Shown: in pieces, positions 55,328 to 64,000 of the stretch
Layout of the letters: every line of letters begins with the position of its first letter
Numbering within the stretch: the first letter of the stretch is position 1
Source of the DNA: Planctomicrobium piriforme
GTDB lineage: Bacteria > Planctomycetota > Planctomycetia > Planctomycetales > Planctomycetaceae
Assembly: GCA_945860955.1 (NCBI GenBank)
Contig: CAMATH010000029.1
Coordinates: forward strand, 1 to 64,000
DNA: 64,000 bases
Reading direction: 5' to 3'
Notes under the pieces: generated by a model
Database searches by the model: none
Told to the model about the DNA's origin: nothing
What the model saw: only the letters and a program-made list of their open reading frames with translations
Made by a program: the position numbers and the translations under genes

Positions 55328-56863
55328 ATGCGGCGTTGGAAACAGTGTCTGATCGTGGCGGTTGTCGCGCTGGCGTTCCCTGTGTCGACCCACGCGAACG
55401 TGACCCTGCCTGCGATCATTGGCGACCACATGGTACTCCAGGCCGACAAGCCGTTGCCCATCTGGGGCTGGGCCGAGCCGGGGGAAGAGGTGGTGGTGAC
55501 CCTGGGGGAAGACACGTTGGCGACGAAGGCGAATGAAAAGGGAGAGTGGCGCGTCAAACTGCCGGCGCGAAAGCCGAGCCGAAATCCTTTGCAGATGACC
55601 GTCGCCGGCCGCAACACGCTCAAGCTGAATGACATTCTGGTCGGCGAGGTCTGGCTGGGTTCGGGGCAATCGAACATGGCGTGGCCGGTCGATATTTCGA
55701 CCAATTCGAAAGAGGAACTGGCCCAGGCGAAACTCCCCGAGATCCGCCTGTTCTTTACCCCGGTCGCCACTTCGGGAACCCCGGTCACGCGGATCGGCGG
55801 CCAATGGATTGTGTGTAATCCCGATACCGCGCGGGGATTCTCGGCGGTGCTGTTCTTCTTCGGTCGCGAGTTGCATCGTGAATTGAATCTGCCGGTCGGG
55901 TTGATCGCCACCTCGGTCGGTGGCACACCGATCGAGCCGTGGATCGCCCCCGAGGGATTCGACATAATCCCCGAACTGGAAGCCGAGCGGAAGTTTTACC
56001 GTGACTCCCTCACATCGTACGCGAAGGCCCGCGTTGATCATTTGACGGCGGTGCAAAAATGGGTGTCGATCGCGACACCGCTTCACGAAGCGGGAAAGGA
56101 ATTCCCCGATCCCCCCGTCGCCCCCGGACATCCACTGAATGGCTTTGGAACCTCGACCGGGCTCTACAACGCGATGGTTCATCCCCTGGTTCCGTTCGCC
56201 ATTCGCGGCGTGCTCTGGTACCAGGGTGAGTCCAACCGGGGCCGGGGGATGCAGTACCACAACCTGCAGCGCGGGTTGATTGGCGGGTGGCGAAAGATCT
56301 GGAATCAGGGGGATTTTCCGTTCCTGTTCGTCCAGCTCGCTCCGTTCCGGTATGACGACAACGCGACGTTGCTCCCCGAGATCTGGGAAGCGCAAACCGC
56401 TGGCCTGAAGCTCCCGAACACCGGAATGGCGGTGACCACGGATATCAGCACAATCAACGACATTCATCCCCCCAATAAGCTCGACGTGGGGAAGCGGCTC
56501 GCGCTGTGGGCGCTTGCGAAAACGTATGACAAGAATGTGGTCTATTCGGGACCACTGCTGGAGTCGTTCCAGGTCGATGGGGAAGCGATCCGGGTGAAGT
56601 TTCAACACACCGCTGGCTTGAAGTCACGCGACGGAAAACCGTTGACCTGGTTTTCGGTCGCGGGAGAAGACAAGAAATTCGTGGCTGCGACCGCGACCAT
56701 TGAAGGGGACGCAGTCGTTGTGCGAGCCGACGGAGTGGCGAAACCGGTCGCGGTCCGGTTTGGCTGGAATCAGATCGCCGAGCCGAACCTGGTCAACGCC
56801 GCCGGCCTCCCCGCTTCGCCATTTCGAAGCGATGTCTGGACCGACGCGGTGAACGTGAAGTGA
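55328..56863 (+). CDS. sialate O-acetylesterase-like protein
   Basis: 511 residues with a signal peptide (MRRWKQCLIVAVVALAFPVSTHA). 'NVTLPAIIGDHMVLQADKPLPIWGWAEPGE' starts the beta-sandwich, 'EVWLGSGQSNMAWPV' carries the SGNH nucleophile Ser and 'IRGVLWYQGESNRGRGMQYHNL' the second active-site block. 'TDISTINDIHPPNKLDVGKRLALWAL' provides the Asp-x-x-His. These enzymes remove O-acetyl groups from sialic acids or related glycans. Length is normal. Such enzymes are common in planctomycete polysaccharide utilisation. It starts 98 bp after the small gene, with an R3 repeat between. Confidence 0.92.
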   Translation: MRRWKQCLIVAVVALAFPVSTHANVTLPAIIGDHMVLQADKPLPIWGWAEPGEEVVVTLGEDTLATKANEKGEWRVKLPARKPSRNPLQMTVAGRNTLKLNDILVGEVWLGSGQSNMAWPVDISTNSKEELAQAKLPEIRLFFTPVATSGTPVTRIGGQWIVCNPDTARGFSAVLFFFGRELHRELNLPVGLIATSVGGTPIEPWIAPEGFDIIPELEAERKFYRDSLTSYAKARVDHLTAVQKWVSIATPLHEAGKEFPDPPVAPGHPLNGFGTSTGLYNAMVHPLVPFAIRGVLWYQGESNRGRGMQYHNLQRGLIGGWRKIWNQGDFPFLFVQLAPFRYDDNATLLPEIWEAQTAGLKLPNTGMAVTTDISTINDIHPPNKLDVGKRLALWALAKTYDKNVVYSGPLLESFQVDGEAIRVKFQHTAGLKSRDGKPLTWFSVAGEDKKFVAATATIEGDAVVVRADGVAKPVAVRFGWNQIAEPNLVNAAGLPASPFRSDVWTDAVNVK

Positions 56864-56890
56864 ATCGATACGGTTTGCCGATAGGGGCCG

Positions 56891-56923
56891 AAAAACCCGG
56901 TGCCTGACGGCGACCGGCTCGCC
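56891..56923. repeat. repeat family R3, single copy (reverse)
   Basis: AAAAACCCGGTGCCTGACGG then CGACCGGCTCGCC, after the sialate O-acetylesterase stop; the palindromic core can form a hairpin. Confidence 0.7.
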
Positions 56924-56968
56924 GTCGGATACAACCAACAATGGCGGCCTGTTAAAATTGCGAGTTGA

Positions 56969-57820
56969 ATGCCCACGCCACCCACTGCCAGCAGCGCCCT
57001 TCAACGTCCCCCGCACCCGGATTACTTGCGGGTCTTAAAGACGTTCGTGCGCAATTCCCTCGTGCGCGAGATGCAGTTTCGGGGGAATTTTCTCATCGAA
57101 GTCCTGACGCACGCGTTCTGGTTTTCGATGCAACTGGTGTTTTTCAAGTTGGTGTTTGGCGGCGTCAACAATGTGAGCGGCTGGACTCAGGCCGAGTATT
57201 TCGGCTTCATGGCGACCGGGATGATTCTGAACGCGCTGATGGAAGCGTTCTTCGTTCCGAATCTGGCGAACCTGAGCGAACTGGTCCGCACGGGGGGGCT
57301 CGATTTCGCCCTGCTCAAGCCGATCGACACGCAATTTCTCATTTCGTTTGAGAAACTCGATCTGGGTGCCTTTTGCCATCTGGTACTCCCCGCCGCGCTG
57401 TTGAGTTACAGCCTGATCGAACGGAATCACGTTCCGACCGTGGGGGATGTCGGGTTGTACGTGTTGCTGCTGACACTCGCCGTGCTGTTCTTCTACAGCC
57501 TGATGCTGGTGTTTGCGAGTACCAGTGTCTGGTTGGGGCGCAACCAGGGGTTGTACGAATTCTGGTTCTACATCACGATTTTCGCCCGTTATCCCCGCGA
57601 CATCTATCAGGGATCGCTGGCGGCGGATGTGGTGGCGATTGGGTTTTCGTATGTGATTCCGATTCTGCTGGTGGTGACTGTTCCCGCCGAGGTGATCGTG
57701 GGAAAGCCGTTCCAGCCGTTCTGGCTGCTGACTTTGGCGGTCGCCGCCGTCGTGGCGTTGTTCGTTTCGCGATTCGTGTTCCATTTGGCGCTGCGCAGTT
57801 ACCGCAGCGCCAGCAGTTAG
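56969..57820 (+). CDS. ABC-2-type permease (COG3694-like)
   Basis: 283 residues with six predicted membrane segments, for example 'FWFSMQLVFFKLVF', 'FGFMATGMILNALMEAFF', 'LYVLLLTLAVLFFYSLMLVFAS' and 'FWLLTLAVAAVVALFVSRFVFH'. 'SELVRTGGLDFALLKPID' in a cytoplasmic loop is typical for the COG3694 permease group. It should form an exporter with an ATPase, but no ATPase gene is adjacent here, so the partner is elsewhere or in another operon. Start: ATG at 56969 without a strong Shine-Dalgarno sequence. The SGNH hydrolase gene follows after 13 bp. Confidence 0.82.
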   Translation: MPTPPTASSALQRPPHPDYLRVLKTFVRNSLVREMQFRGNFLIEVLTHAFWFSMQLVFFKLVFGGVNNVSGWTQAEYFGFMATGMILNALMEAFFVPNLANLSELVRTGGLDFALLKPIDTQFLISFEKLDLGAFCHLVLPAALLSYSLIERNHVPTVGDVGLYVLLLTLAVLFFYSLMLVFASTSVWLGRNQGLYEFWFYITIFARYPRDIYQGSLAADVVAIGFSYVIPILLVVTVPAEVIVGKPFQPFWLLTLAVAAVVALFVSRFVFHLALRSYRSASS

Positions 57821-57833
57821 CGCAGGTGTACTG

Positions 57834-58793
57834 ATGCGTCGATGCATGCTGATTTGCGGACTGTTTCTGGCCACCGCGTTGGGGGGTGTCGCCGTCCGTG
57901 GCGACGAGGCCACCGAGTCGGCGGAGCTGGCGAAACTGGTGCTGAATTCCAAGCGGCTGGTTTTTCTGGGAGACAGCATCACAGCGGCCGGCCCCTATGT
58001 GGGGAATTTTGACGCCTGGCTGGTGGCTCAAAAGCGGGACCAGATTCCGGTGGTGATCAACGCCGGGCTGCCCAGTGAAACCGTTTCCGGTCTCAGTGAA
58101 GAGGGACACGCGGGGGGGCAGTTCCCCCGTCCCGACCTCGACGAACGGCTCGACCGGGTGCTGAAAGTGACCCAACCCGATCTGGTGATCGCCTGCTACG
58201 GCATGAATTGCGGCATCTATGAACCGCTGGACGCTGGCCGATTCGAGCGATACCAGAAAGGGATCAAGAACCTGAAGTCAAAAGTCGAGGCGGCGGGGGC
58301 GAAGATCATTTTCGTGACCCCTCCGTTCTACGACGATCTCCGTTCCCCCCGGAAGTTTCTGTACAACGGGGTACTCGACCGGTATTCGGAATGGCTGTTG
58401 GAACGGAAGAAAGAGGGCTGGCGGGTCGTTGACCTGCACAATCCCATGTCGCGGGAGGTGGCGAAGCGCCGCGAAGCCGACAAGACCTTCACATTCCAGC
58501 CCGACGGCGTCCATCCGAACGAAGCGGGCTACTGGTTTGTGTCTGCACAGTTGATTCGCGCCCTGGCGGACGACCAGTCGGCGGCCGCCGAGACCCCCCA
58601 GAAAATGTTGGAAGCCAAGAAGGTGCCTCCCGAGATTCTGGGGCTGGTGATGGAACGGGCGGCGGTCCGACGCGACGCCTATCTGGGGGCCGCCGGCCAC
58701 AAGCGACCGGGAGTGGCGAAGGGATTGCCGATTGAGGAGGCGGAGAAGAAGGCGGCCGAGTTGACGGCGAGAATTCAGAAGGCTCTCAAGTAG
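57834..58793 (+). CDS. secreted SGNH/GDSL-type hydrolase
   Basis: 319 residues, signal peptide (MRRCMLICGLFLATALGGVA). 'LVFLGDSITAAGPYVGNFDAWLV' carries the GDS nucleophile, 'ACYGMNCGIYEPL' the oxyanion Asn and 'FQPDGVHPNEAGY' the Asp-x-x-His. The C-terminal third ('VPPEILGLVMERAAVRRDAYLGAAG') is helical and unlike short lipases. It may act on acetylated or phospholipid-type substrates; unknown. The 13-bp gap to the ABC-2 permease gene suggests a shared transcript. Confidence 0.88.
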   Translation: MRRCMLICGLFLATALGGVAVRGDEATESAELAKLVLNSKRLVFLGDSITAAGPYVGNFDAWLVAQKRDQIPVVINAGLPSETVSGLSEEGHAGGQFPRPDLDERLDRVLKVTQPDLVIACYGMNCGIYEPLDAGRFERYQKGIKNLKSKVEAAGAKIIFVTPPFYDDLRSPRKFLYNGVLDRYSEWLLERKKEGWRVVDLHNPMSREVAKRREADKTFTFQPDGVHPNEAGYWFVSAQLIRALADDQSAAAETPQKMLEAKKVPPEILGLVMERAAVRRDAYLGAAGHKRPGVAKGLPIEEAEKKAAELTARIQKALK

Positions 58794-59312
58794 AAAGCCG
58801 TCCACAAACAACCCGTGTCAAGTCGAGTGCATCCTGGAGGGATGCCAGAAGCGTGGTTGAAGTGGGTGCGAACGACGGACGGAAAGAATTTGACAGGATG
58901 AAGAGGATGAAAGGGATGAACAGTCAACGGGCATTGCTGTTGGAGTTCGGGCGATCCTAGCCCCGAAGCGGGCCGTTGAAACAATCGATCGCGCGCCGGT
59001 CCGATAGAGGAAGCTGAGAATTGCGAATCAAACAACCGTACACGATTCTGGCATCCCTTCAGGATGCTGTTCCTGCGACGAAGCATTCCGGGGGTCTCCG
59101 CTGCGCTCCGACCCCCGGCTACTGTCGGGCATCCCATTCGGGATGCAAAGGCGGCTGCGCCGCAATGAACTCCACGGCATTGATCCAGGACGGGTTCTAA
59201 AAACAGTCCGGATTGGCGTCGCTTGGACCGGGGGGGTATCATAGAGTCGGGGTTCGCGCCTCCGTTGCGCCCCGTCCGCCGACTTTCCGTTTGAAGATCC
59301 CGCGTCCCGCCC
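58794..59312. repeat. repeat-rich gap with R2 arm and reverse R5 copy
   Basis: R5 fragment near 58828-58850 (GCATCCTGGAGGGATGCC), R2 arm at 58891-58922 and a full reverse R5 copy at 59030-59175 (GCATCCCTTCAGGATGC, GGGGGTCTCCGCTGCGCTCC, GCATCCCATTCGGGATGC, GGCGGCTGCGCCGC). No gene is seen; the kinase promoter must lie between 59200 and 59310. Confidence 0.75.
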
Positions 59313-60920
59313 ATGTCCGCAACCGACTCTTCCAGCGCGCCCGAACCCGATCCGCCCGCCCCGCAGTCGGCGGAGGACGGCGCAATCGGGAGTCAGATGC
59401 TGGGTGAGTACAAGATCATCCGCCGACTCGGGCAGGGGGGGATGGCCCAGGTCTATCTGGCTGAGCAGACCTCACTGGGGCGGAAGGTCGCGCTCAAGGT
59501 GATGCGGCCCGAGCGGGTGAAAGACGACATCAACAAGCAGCGGTTTCAAACGGAAGCGACCGCCGCCGCCGCCCTCAGTCATCCCAACATTGTCGCGGTC
59601 TACACGGTCGGCGAACACGCGGGAACGAATTTCATCGTCCAGGAGTACGTATCGGGAGGGAATCTGCGCGAACTGATCACAAAAAAGGGGCCGCTCGAAT
59701 TGCCCCGCGCACTGCAGATTCTGAAGCAGGCGGCCTCGGCGCTGGAAGCGGCGCACGCCGCGGGAATTGTGCATCGCGACATCAAGCCCGAGAACATCCT
59801 GTTGACCACCAAAGGGGACGTAAAGGTCGCCGACTTTGGGCTGGCCCAACTGACGCTGGAAGGGGAACGCCTGAATCTGACTCAGGATGGCGTGACGATG
59901 GGGACGCCGTTGTACATGAGTCCCGAGCAGGTCGCCGACAGCAAGCTCGACGCGCGGAGCGACATCTATTCTCTGGGTGTCACCTGTTACCACATGCTCA
60001 CGGGAAAACCGCCGTTCAGCGGGAAGACCGCGATGGCGGTGGCGATGGCGCATGTGAAACAGAAGGCGACGCCGCTGAATGAGGTCCGCGAGGATCTGCC
60101 GGTCATCTTGTGCAAGATTATCCACAAGATGATGGCCAAAGACCCGGAGAAGCGCTATCAGTCGGCCACCGAATTGCTGCGCGACTTGAAGCGGATGGCT
60201 CAGAAGTCGGCACAAGACGGGGGGGATGACACCGACGACACCGAAGTGACCCCCACTCGAAATCCCGCGAAACCCGATGTGCCGCAGGGATCGTTTCCCG
60301 TGCGCCTGGCCCGGGGGATCTGGCAGGCTCCCGACCGTTCATGGGGGGGTTATCTGTTGCGGGTTTTTGGTCTGGCGATTCTGGTGGCGGGGGCCGCCGC
60401 CGGCACGGGGTGGCTGCTGCGAACCCCCGATCCCATGGCGACCGAGCCACGCCGCGGCGCGGTGGTCGAGAACCTGGGCTCGGCGGACAAGCAGTATTTT
60501 TACGCGATGTCGATGGGGGACAGCATTCCCGCCTGGAAGGCGGTGGTCGAGAACTTCCCCGACAAGCAATTCTACCGCAACTACGCCACAAAGCAGCTCG
60601 CGACGCTGCACCTGGCGCGCGGGGAATTCAACGAGGCGGGAGAGTATTTTGATCAACTGGCGTCGCTGCCAGCCTCAGAAGCGAAGTTTCGCGCGTTTGG
60701 CAAAGCGGGCCAGGCTATTCTGTTGACCCATGTGAAGCACGACTACCGCGCCTCGCAGGAGCAGATCTCGAAACTCGCGGGGAATTTCGGGGACTTTGAC
60801 CCCTGGATGAAGGACCAGATCACCGACACGATTCAGCGCAACCGCAAACAGTTGAATGAAGAGCTGAACGCGAGTCTGAAATCCATTCTCGAACCAAAGC
60901 AGGTCGACGGTGAACCCTGA
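59313..60920 (+). CDS. PknB-like serine/threonine protein kinase
   Basis: 535 residues. Kinase domain (about 33-290): 'LGQGGMAQVYLAEQTSLGRKVALKVM' (Gly loop, catalytic Lys), 'GIVHRDIKPENILLTTKGDVKVADFGLAQ' (HRD and DFG) and 'GTPLYMSPEQVAD' (activation segment). A membrane segment follows near residue 355 ('LLRVFGLAILVAGAAAGTGWLL'). The extracytoplasmic C-terminus is helical, with TPR-like 'YRNYATKQLATLHLARGEFNEAGEYFDQLASLP'. The kinase should sit in the inner membrane and sense a signal outside. The next gene, 39 bp away, encodes a phosphatase with an FHA domain, which can bind the kinase's phospho-Thr. Confidence 0.95.
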   Translation: MSATDSSSAPEPDPPAPQSAEDGAIGSQMLGEYKIIRRLGQGGMAQVYLAEQTSLGRKVALKVMRPERVKDDINKQRFQTEATAAAALSHPNIVAVYTVGEHAGTNFIVQEYVSGGNLRELITKKGPLELPRALQILKQAASALEAAHAAGIVHRDIKPENILLTTKGDVKVADFGLAQLTLEGERLNLTQDGVTMGTPLYMSPEQVADSKLDARSDIYSLGVTCYHMLTGKPPFSGKTAMAVAMAHVKQKATPLNEVREDLPVILCKIIHKMMAKDPEKRYQSATELLRDLKRMAQKSAQDGGDDTDDTEVTPTRNPAKPDVPQGSFPVRLARGIWQAPDRSWGGYLLRVFGLAILVAGAAAGTGWLLRTPDPMATEPRRGAVVENLGSADKQYFYAMSMGDSIPAWKAVVENFPDKQFYRNYATKQLATLHLARGEFNEAGEYFDQLASLPASEAKFRAFGKAGQAILLTHVKHDYRASQEQISKLAGNFGDFDPWMKDQITDTIQRNRKQLNEELNASLKSILEPKQVDGEP

Positions 60921-60959
60921 GTTGACTCGCATTTTCACCACCGCCACGAGGGGCGACTC

Positions 60960-62720
60960 ATGGCTGTCTTGAAGGTCATCGCGGGGAGCTGTCCCGGGCA
61001 GATCATTGAGCTGCACGGGGAACGCTGCACCCTGGGGCGCCTCCCCAGTTGTCAGATCGTGCTGGAAAACGGCGCGGTCAGCCGGGCGCACGCGCAAATT
61101 CTCGAAAGCCACGGCGCATTCTATCTCGAAGACCTTCGCAGCCGAAATGGGACGCAAATCAATGGTGAACCGATCCAGGGAAAAGGCCGCGTCGAGCTGC
61201 ATCACCGGGACATCATCAGCGTTTGCGAAGTCGAACTGCGATTTCTGCTGAAGGTCACGCCCGACGACTCTGAGCCGGCGCAACCGGAAGACGAGGCGGA
61301 CGCTGCCGATGGCTCACCGAATGCCAAAAAGACCCTGGAGGCCACCGACACCTCTCCTCGTCCCAAGGCGTCATCAACGCCCCGGCCTCCCGAACTGGTG
61401 GAAGATGGCGAGGCGTCGTCGATCTCGTCGAGTTTCGATGTGCGGTCCCGGGCGTATCCGCAGGTCCATGTCCGTCCAGAAGCGAAGCTGCGCGCGATTC
61501 TCGAAATCACCGACAATCTGGGGGGAAGTCTCGACATTGACGTGGTCCTCCCCCGGATTCTCGAGAGTCTCTTTAAGATCTTTCCACAGGCGGACCGGGG
61601 GGTGGTGGTTCTGCAAGATCCCTCGACGGGGGATTTTCAGATCAAGGCGTTTCGACTCCGGCGGGAAGGGTCAGAACTCGACTCGGCCCGGATCAGCACG
61701 ACGATTCTCCGCGAGGCGATCGACAAATCGAAGGCGGTTTTGTGCAGCGACGCTGCCAAAGATCCGCGGTTTCTCACCGAGAGTATCGCCAACTTGCGGA
61801 TCCGTTCGTTCATGTGCGTTCCGCTGCCGTGTCGGTCGCTGGATGTGCGGGGAGCCATTCAGCTCGACACCTTCAGCCTCGCGGGGATGTTCTCGCAGGA
61901 TGATCTCGACCTGCTGGCATCGGTCTGTACCCAGGCGGCGCTGGCACTCGATAACGTGCGGATGCACCAGGCGGCGATCAAGCAGCGCGATCTGGAGCGG
62001 GAGCTGGAATTCGCCACACAGGTACAGCTTGGCTTTCTCCCCAGCGAACGGCCGCTGATTCCCGGTTACTCGTTCAGCGATCACTACTCGCCCGCCCAGC
62101 GCGTGGGGGGCGACTTCTTCGACTATGTCGCGCTGCCGGGTGGCCGGACGGCGATCACCGTGGGGGATGTCGCGGGCAAAGGGGTGCCGGCGGCGCTCTT
62201 GATGGCCAGGATGTACAGCGACGTCCGCTACATGCTGCTCTCTCAACCGACCCCCGCCGACGCGGTGACCAAACTCAACGAAGGGCTTTCCACAGGAGGT
62301 CTGGGGCATCGCTTCATCACGTTCGCGTTACTGGTTCTCGATCCGACGGCTCACACCCTAACCATCGTCAACGCTGGCCACCTGCCCCCGTTGCTTCGGT
62401 CGAAGACGAACGAGGTCACGTCGCTGGGGCTGAATCTGTCGGGGTTGCCGTTGGGGATCCAGCCCGATCTCAAATACCGGCAGACAACCGTCAAAATCGC
62501 CTCCGGTGAAACCGTGCTGCTGTATACCGACGGAGTGACCGAGGCGATGAATCACACGAACGAATGCTACGGATCCGATCGGCTCGCCGCCCGCCTGGCG
62601 AGCGCCGGGGGAGACGTCGCCGCTGTTGTCGAAGCGGTGATCGAGGATGTCGAGTCGTTTGGCGACGGACTTGCGCAGCGCGACGATATCTGTCTGTTGT
62701 GTTTCGAACGTCACGCCTGA
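60960..62720 (+). CDS. FHA-GAF-SpoIIE (PP2C-type) phosphatase
   Basis: 586 residues. FHA (1-95): 'CTLGRLPSCQIVLENGAVSRAHAQI' and 'LEDLRSRNGTQINGE', with the key Arg, Ser-Arg-x-His and Asn-Gly residues. A linker with Pro/Thr runs to about 165, then GAF (about 175-340). SpoIIE/PP2C (about 380-585): 'RVGGDFFDYVALPGGRTAITVGDVAGKGVPAALLMA' and 'LLYTDGVTEAMNHTNE', with metal-binding Asp residues. It should dephosphorylate a Ser/Thr target in a partner-switch-like system, with the upstream kinase as its likely partner. Start: ATG at 60960. Target protein unknown. Confidence 0.95.
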   Translation: MAVLKVIAGSCPGQIIELHGERCTLGRLPSCQIVLENGAVSRAHAQILESHGAFYLEDLRSRNGTQINGEPIQGKGRVELHHRDIISVCEVELRFLLKVTPDDSEPAQPEDEADAADGSPNAKKTLEATDTSPRPKASSTPRPPELVEDGEASSISSSFDVRSRAYPQVHVRPEAKLRAILEITDNLGGSLDIDVVLPRILESLFKIFPQADRGVVVLQDPSTGDFQIKAFRLRREGSELDSARISTTILREAIDKSKAVLCSDAAKDPRFLTESIANLRIRSFMCVPLPCRSLDVRGAIQLDTFSLAGMFSQDDLDLLASVCTQAALALDNVRMHQAAIKQRDLERELEFATQVQLGFLPSERPLIPGYSFSDHYSPAQRVGGDFFDYVALPGGRTAITVGDVAGKGVPAALLMARMYSDVRYMLLSQPTPADAVTKLNEGLSTGGLGHRFITFALLVLDPTAHTLTIVNAGHLPPLLRSKTNEVTSLGLNLSGLPLGIQPDLKYRQTTVKIASGETVLLYTDGVTEAMNHTNECYGSDRLAARLASAGGDVAAVVEAVIEDVESFGDGLAQRDDICLLCFERHA

Positions 62721-62753
62721 CCCCTACGGACGGGCCTTGCCGTCGAAAGTCGT

Positions 62754-64000
62754 ATGACCACAGTTTTCACTCCCGAATCGATTCTCGGCCCGCAAGGACG
62801 GATCGCGCAAAAGCTGCAGCGCTACGAGCATCGGCAACAGCAGCTCGAAATGGCCGAGGCGGTCGCCGACGCGATCACCGCGAAGGTTCATCTGGTGGTT
62901 GAGGCGGGGACCGGCACGGGCAAGTCGTTCGCGTATCTCGTTCCCGCGATCCTCGCCGCCACCGCGAAACAACGCGACGATACCCCCGCCCGCGGCAAAG
63001 AGCCAGGCGAGAAGTCCGACCGCACCCGCGTCGTCATTTCCACGCACACGATCAGCCTGCAGGAACAACTGATCGGAAAAGACATCCCGTTTCTGAACGC
63101 GGTCCTGCCACTGGAATTCTCGGCGGTTCTGGTCAAAGGACGCGGGAACTACGTGAGCCTGCGTCGGTTAAAAGGGGCGGCCGACCGGGCCGGTTCCATC
63201 TTCCCGAATCCCGAACAGGTCGATCAGGTAGGGGAGCTGCTGAAGTGGGCGCAGACCACCTCCGACGGCAGCCTCGCGTCACTCGATTTTCGACCTCCGA
63301 ACGAAGTCTGGGACGAGGTCCGCAGCGATCACGGCAATTGTCTCGGGAAGAAGTGCGCGACCTACGAAGATTGCCTCTATTACAAGGCCCGGCGTCGAGT
63401 GTGGAACGCCGACCTGATGGTGGTGAACCACGCGCTGTTCTTCGCCGACCTGGCGCTTCGGCGCGACGGTGCGAGCCTGCTGCCCGATTACGATGTGGTC
63501 GTCTTCGATGAGGCGCACACGGTCGAACAGGTGGCCGCCGACCATCTGGGATTGAAGATCACCAGCGGGCAGGTTGATTACCTGCTCAACAAGCTGGCCA
63601 ATGACCGCACCCAGAAAGGGTTGCTGTATCACCATGGATTCACGGAAGGGCAGCGGCTGGTCACCGAACTGCACTTCATCGCCGAGGATCTATTCGCCGA
63701 GATGCGTCACTTTCGCGCGCAGAACTGCGCGAAAAACGGACGCGTTCATCGGACCCCGGAAACCCCCACCGACCTCGCCACCCCCTTGCGCGATCTCGGT
63801 CGCGCGATCAGCCTGTTCGCCGAGGGGATTCCGCTGGAAGAACACCGCATCGAACTGGAATCGGCGGCCAAACGCTGCCTGACTTTCGCGGTCGGATTGG
63901 AATCGTGGATCAAACAGTCGATTCAGGGTTCGGTCTATTGGATCGATCTGACCGGGCGTAATCAGGACCGGGTCGAACTCTGCTGTTCGCCCGTCGAAAT
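62754..64000 (+). CDS. DinG/XPD-type helicase, truncated by the window end
   Basis: 415 codons without a stop to the window end. 'LVVEAGTGTGKSFAYLVPAIL' is Walker A, 'VVFDEAHTVEQVA' the DEAH box, and 'GKKCATYEDCLYYKARRRVWNADLMVVNHALFFADL' holds clustered Cys residues that may ligate an iron-sulphur cluster, as in the XPD/DinG group. Start: ATG at 62754, 33 bases after the phosphatase stop. The enzyme unwinds 5'-overhang DNA or R-loops in repair and replication. The C-terminal helicase part is outside the window. Confidence 0.88.
   Translation, partial: MTTVFTPESILGPQGRIAQKLQRYEHRQQQLEMAEAVADAITAKVHLVVEAGTGTGKSFAYLVPAILAATAKQRDDTPARGKEPGEKSDRTRVVISTHTISLQEQLIGKDIPFLNAVLPLEFSAVLVKGRGNYVSLRRLKGAADRAGSIFPNPEQVDQVGELLKWAQTTSDGSLASLDFRPPNEVWDEVRSDHGNCLGKKCATYEDCLYYKARRRVWNADLMVVNHALFFADLALRRDGASLLPDYDVVVFDEAHTVEQVAADHLGLKITSGQVDYLLNKLANDRTQKGLLYHHGFTEGQRLVTELHFIAEDLFAEMRHFRAQNCAKNGRVHRTPETPTDLATPLRDLGRAISLFAEGIPLEEHRIELESAAKRCLTFAVGLESWIKQSIQGSVYWIDLTGRNQDRVELCCSPVE

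Overview
The window looks like chromosomal DNA of a GC-rich planctomycete (Planctomycetales-like; genus not determinable by eye). The support is the gene content: secreted PQQ-type beta-propeller proteins, a Tat-exported amidohydrolase, a SIMPL protein, a sialate O-acetylesterase, SGNH hydrolases, a Ser/Thr kinase beside an FHA-GAF-SpoIIE phosphatase, dnaN-dciA-gyrB without an adjacent dnaA, and many GC-rich palindromic intergenic repeats. I recognised no tRNA, rRNA or CRISPR array.

Layout. 0.35-5.6 kb, minus strand: a phage-like head module (portal, protease/scaffold, lectin-fold-like protein, major capsid, small connector-like protein). 5.9-13.4 kb: host genes (amidohydrolase, SIMPL protein, a small ORF framed by an 80-90 bp inverted repeat, metallopeptidase, EF-hand/beta-propeller protein, TPR protein, nucleotidyltransferase). 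13.5-18.06 kb: gyrB, dciA and dnaN leading away from an AT-richer, DnaA-box-like intergenic region that may be the replication origin. 18.1-28.1 kb: beta-propeller protein, GT2 glycosyltransferase, gyrA, secreted hydrolase, LOG protein, ferritin-like protein. 28.7-31.2 kb: a retron-like reverse transcriptase with a hairpin-rich leader, and a SirB1-like protein. 31.4-33.4 kb: a GAF/HlyD adaptor. 33.6-41.6 kb, minus strand: a second phage-like module (virion-like proteins, tail adaptor, ParB-like protein, COG2401 ABC-GNAT protein, small and large terminase, two small genes). 41.8-46.8 kb: esterase, membrane protein, csrA, rpmE, prfA, prmC. 46.8-48.1 kb: repeat-only DNA. 48.1-51.3 kb: an LRR-Roc-COR-TIR protein. 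52-64 kb: dehydrogenase, universal stress protein, XRE regulator with a divergent small gene, sialate O-acetylesterase, ABC-2 permease, SGNH hydrolase, kinase, FHA-GAF-SpoIIE phosphatase and a DinG-type helicase running off the end.

How it may fit together. The two phage-like modules are 29 kb apart but complementary: one has the terminase and accessory virion genes, the other the portal, protease and capsid. An identical 28-bp sequence containing a sigma-70-type promoter core lies about 50 bases before the first gene of each. I saw no integrase, lysis or repressor gene, and the spacers carry the same palindromic repeats found beside host genes. A domesticated, co-regulated gene-transfer-agent-like or capsid-encoding system is the most interesting hypothesis here. 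Two other loci could be immunity systems: the retron-like reverse transcriptase and the NLR-like LRR-Roc-COR-TIR protein. At least eight intergenic repeat families are present, including a terminal-inverted-repeat element found intact at 53.8 kb and interrupted by a second element at 34.4 kb.
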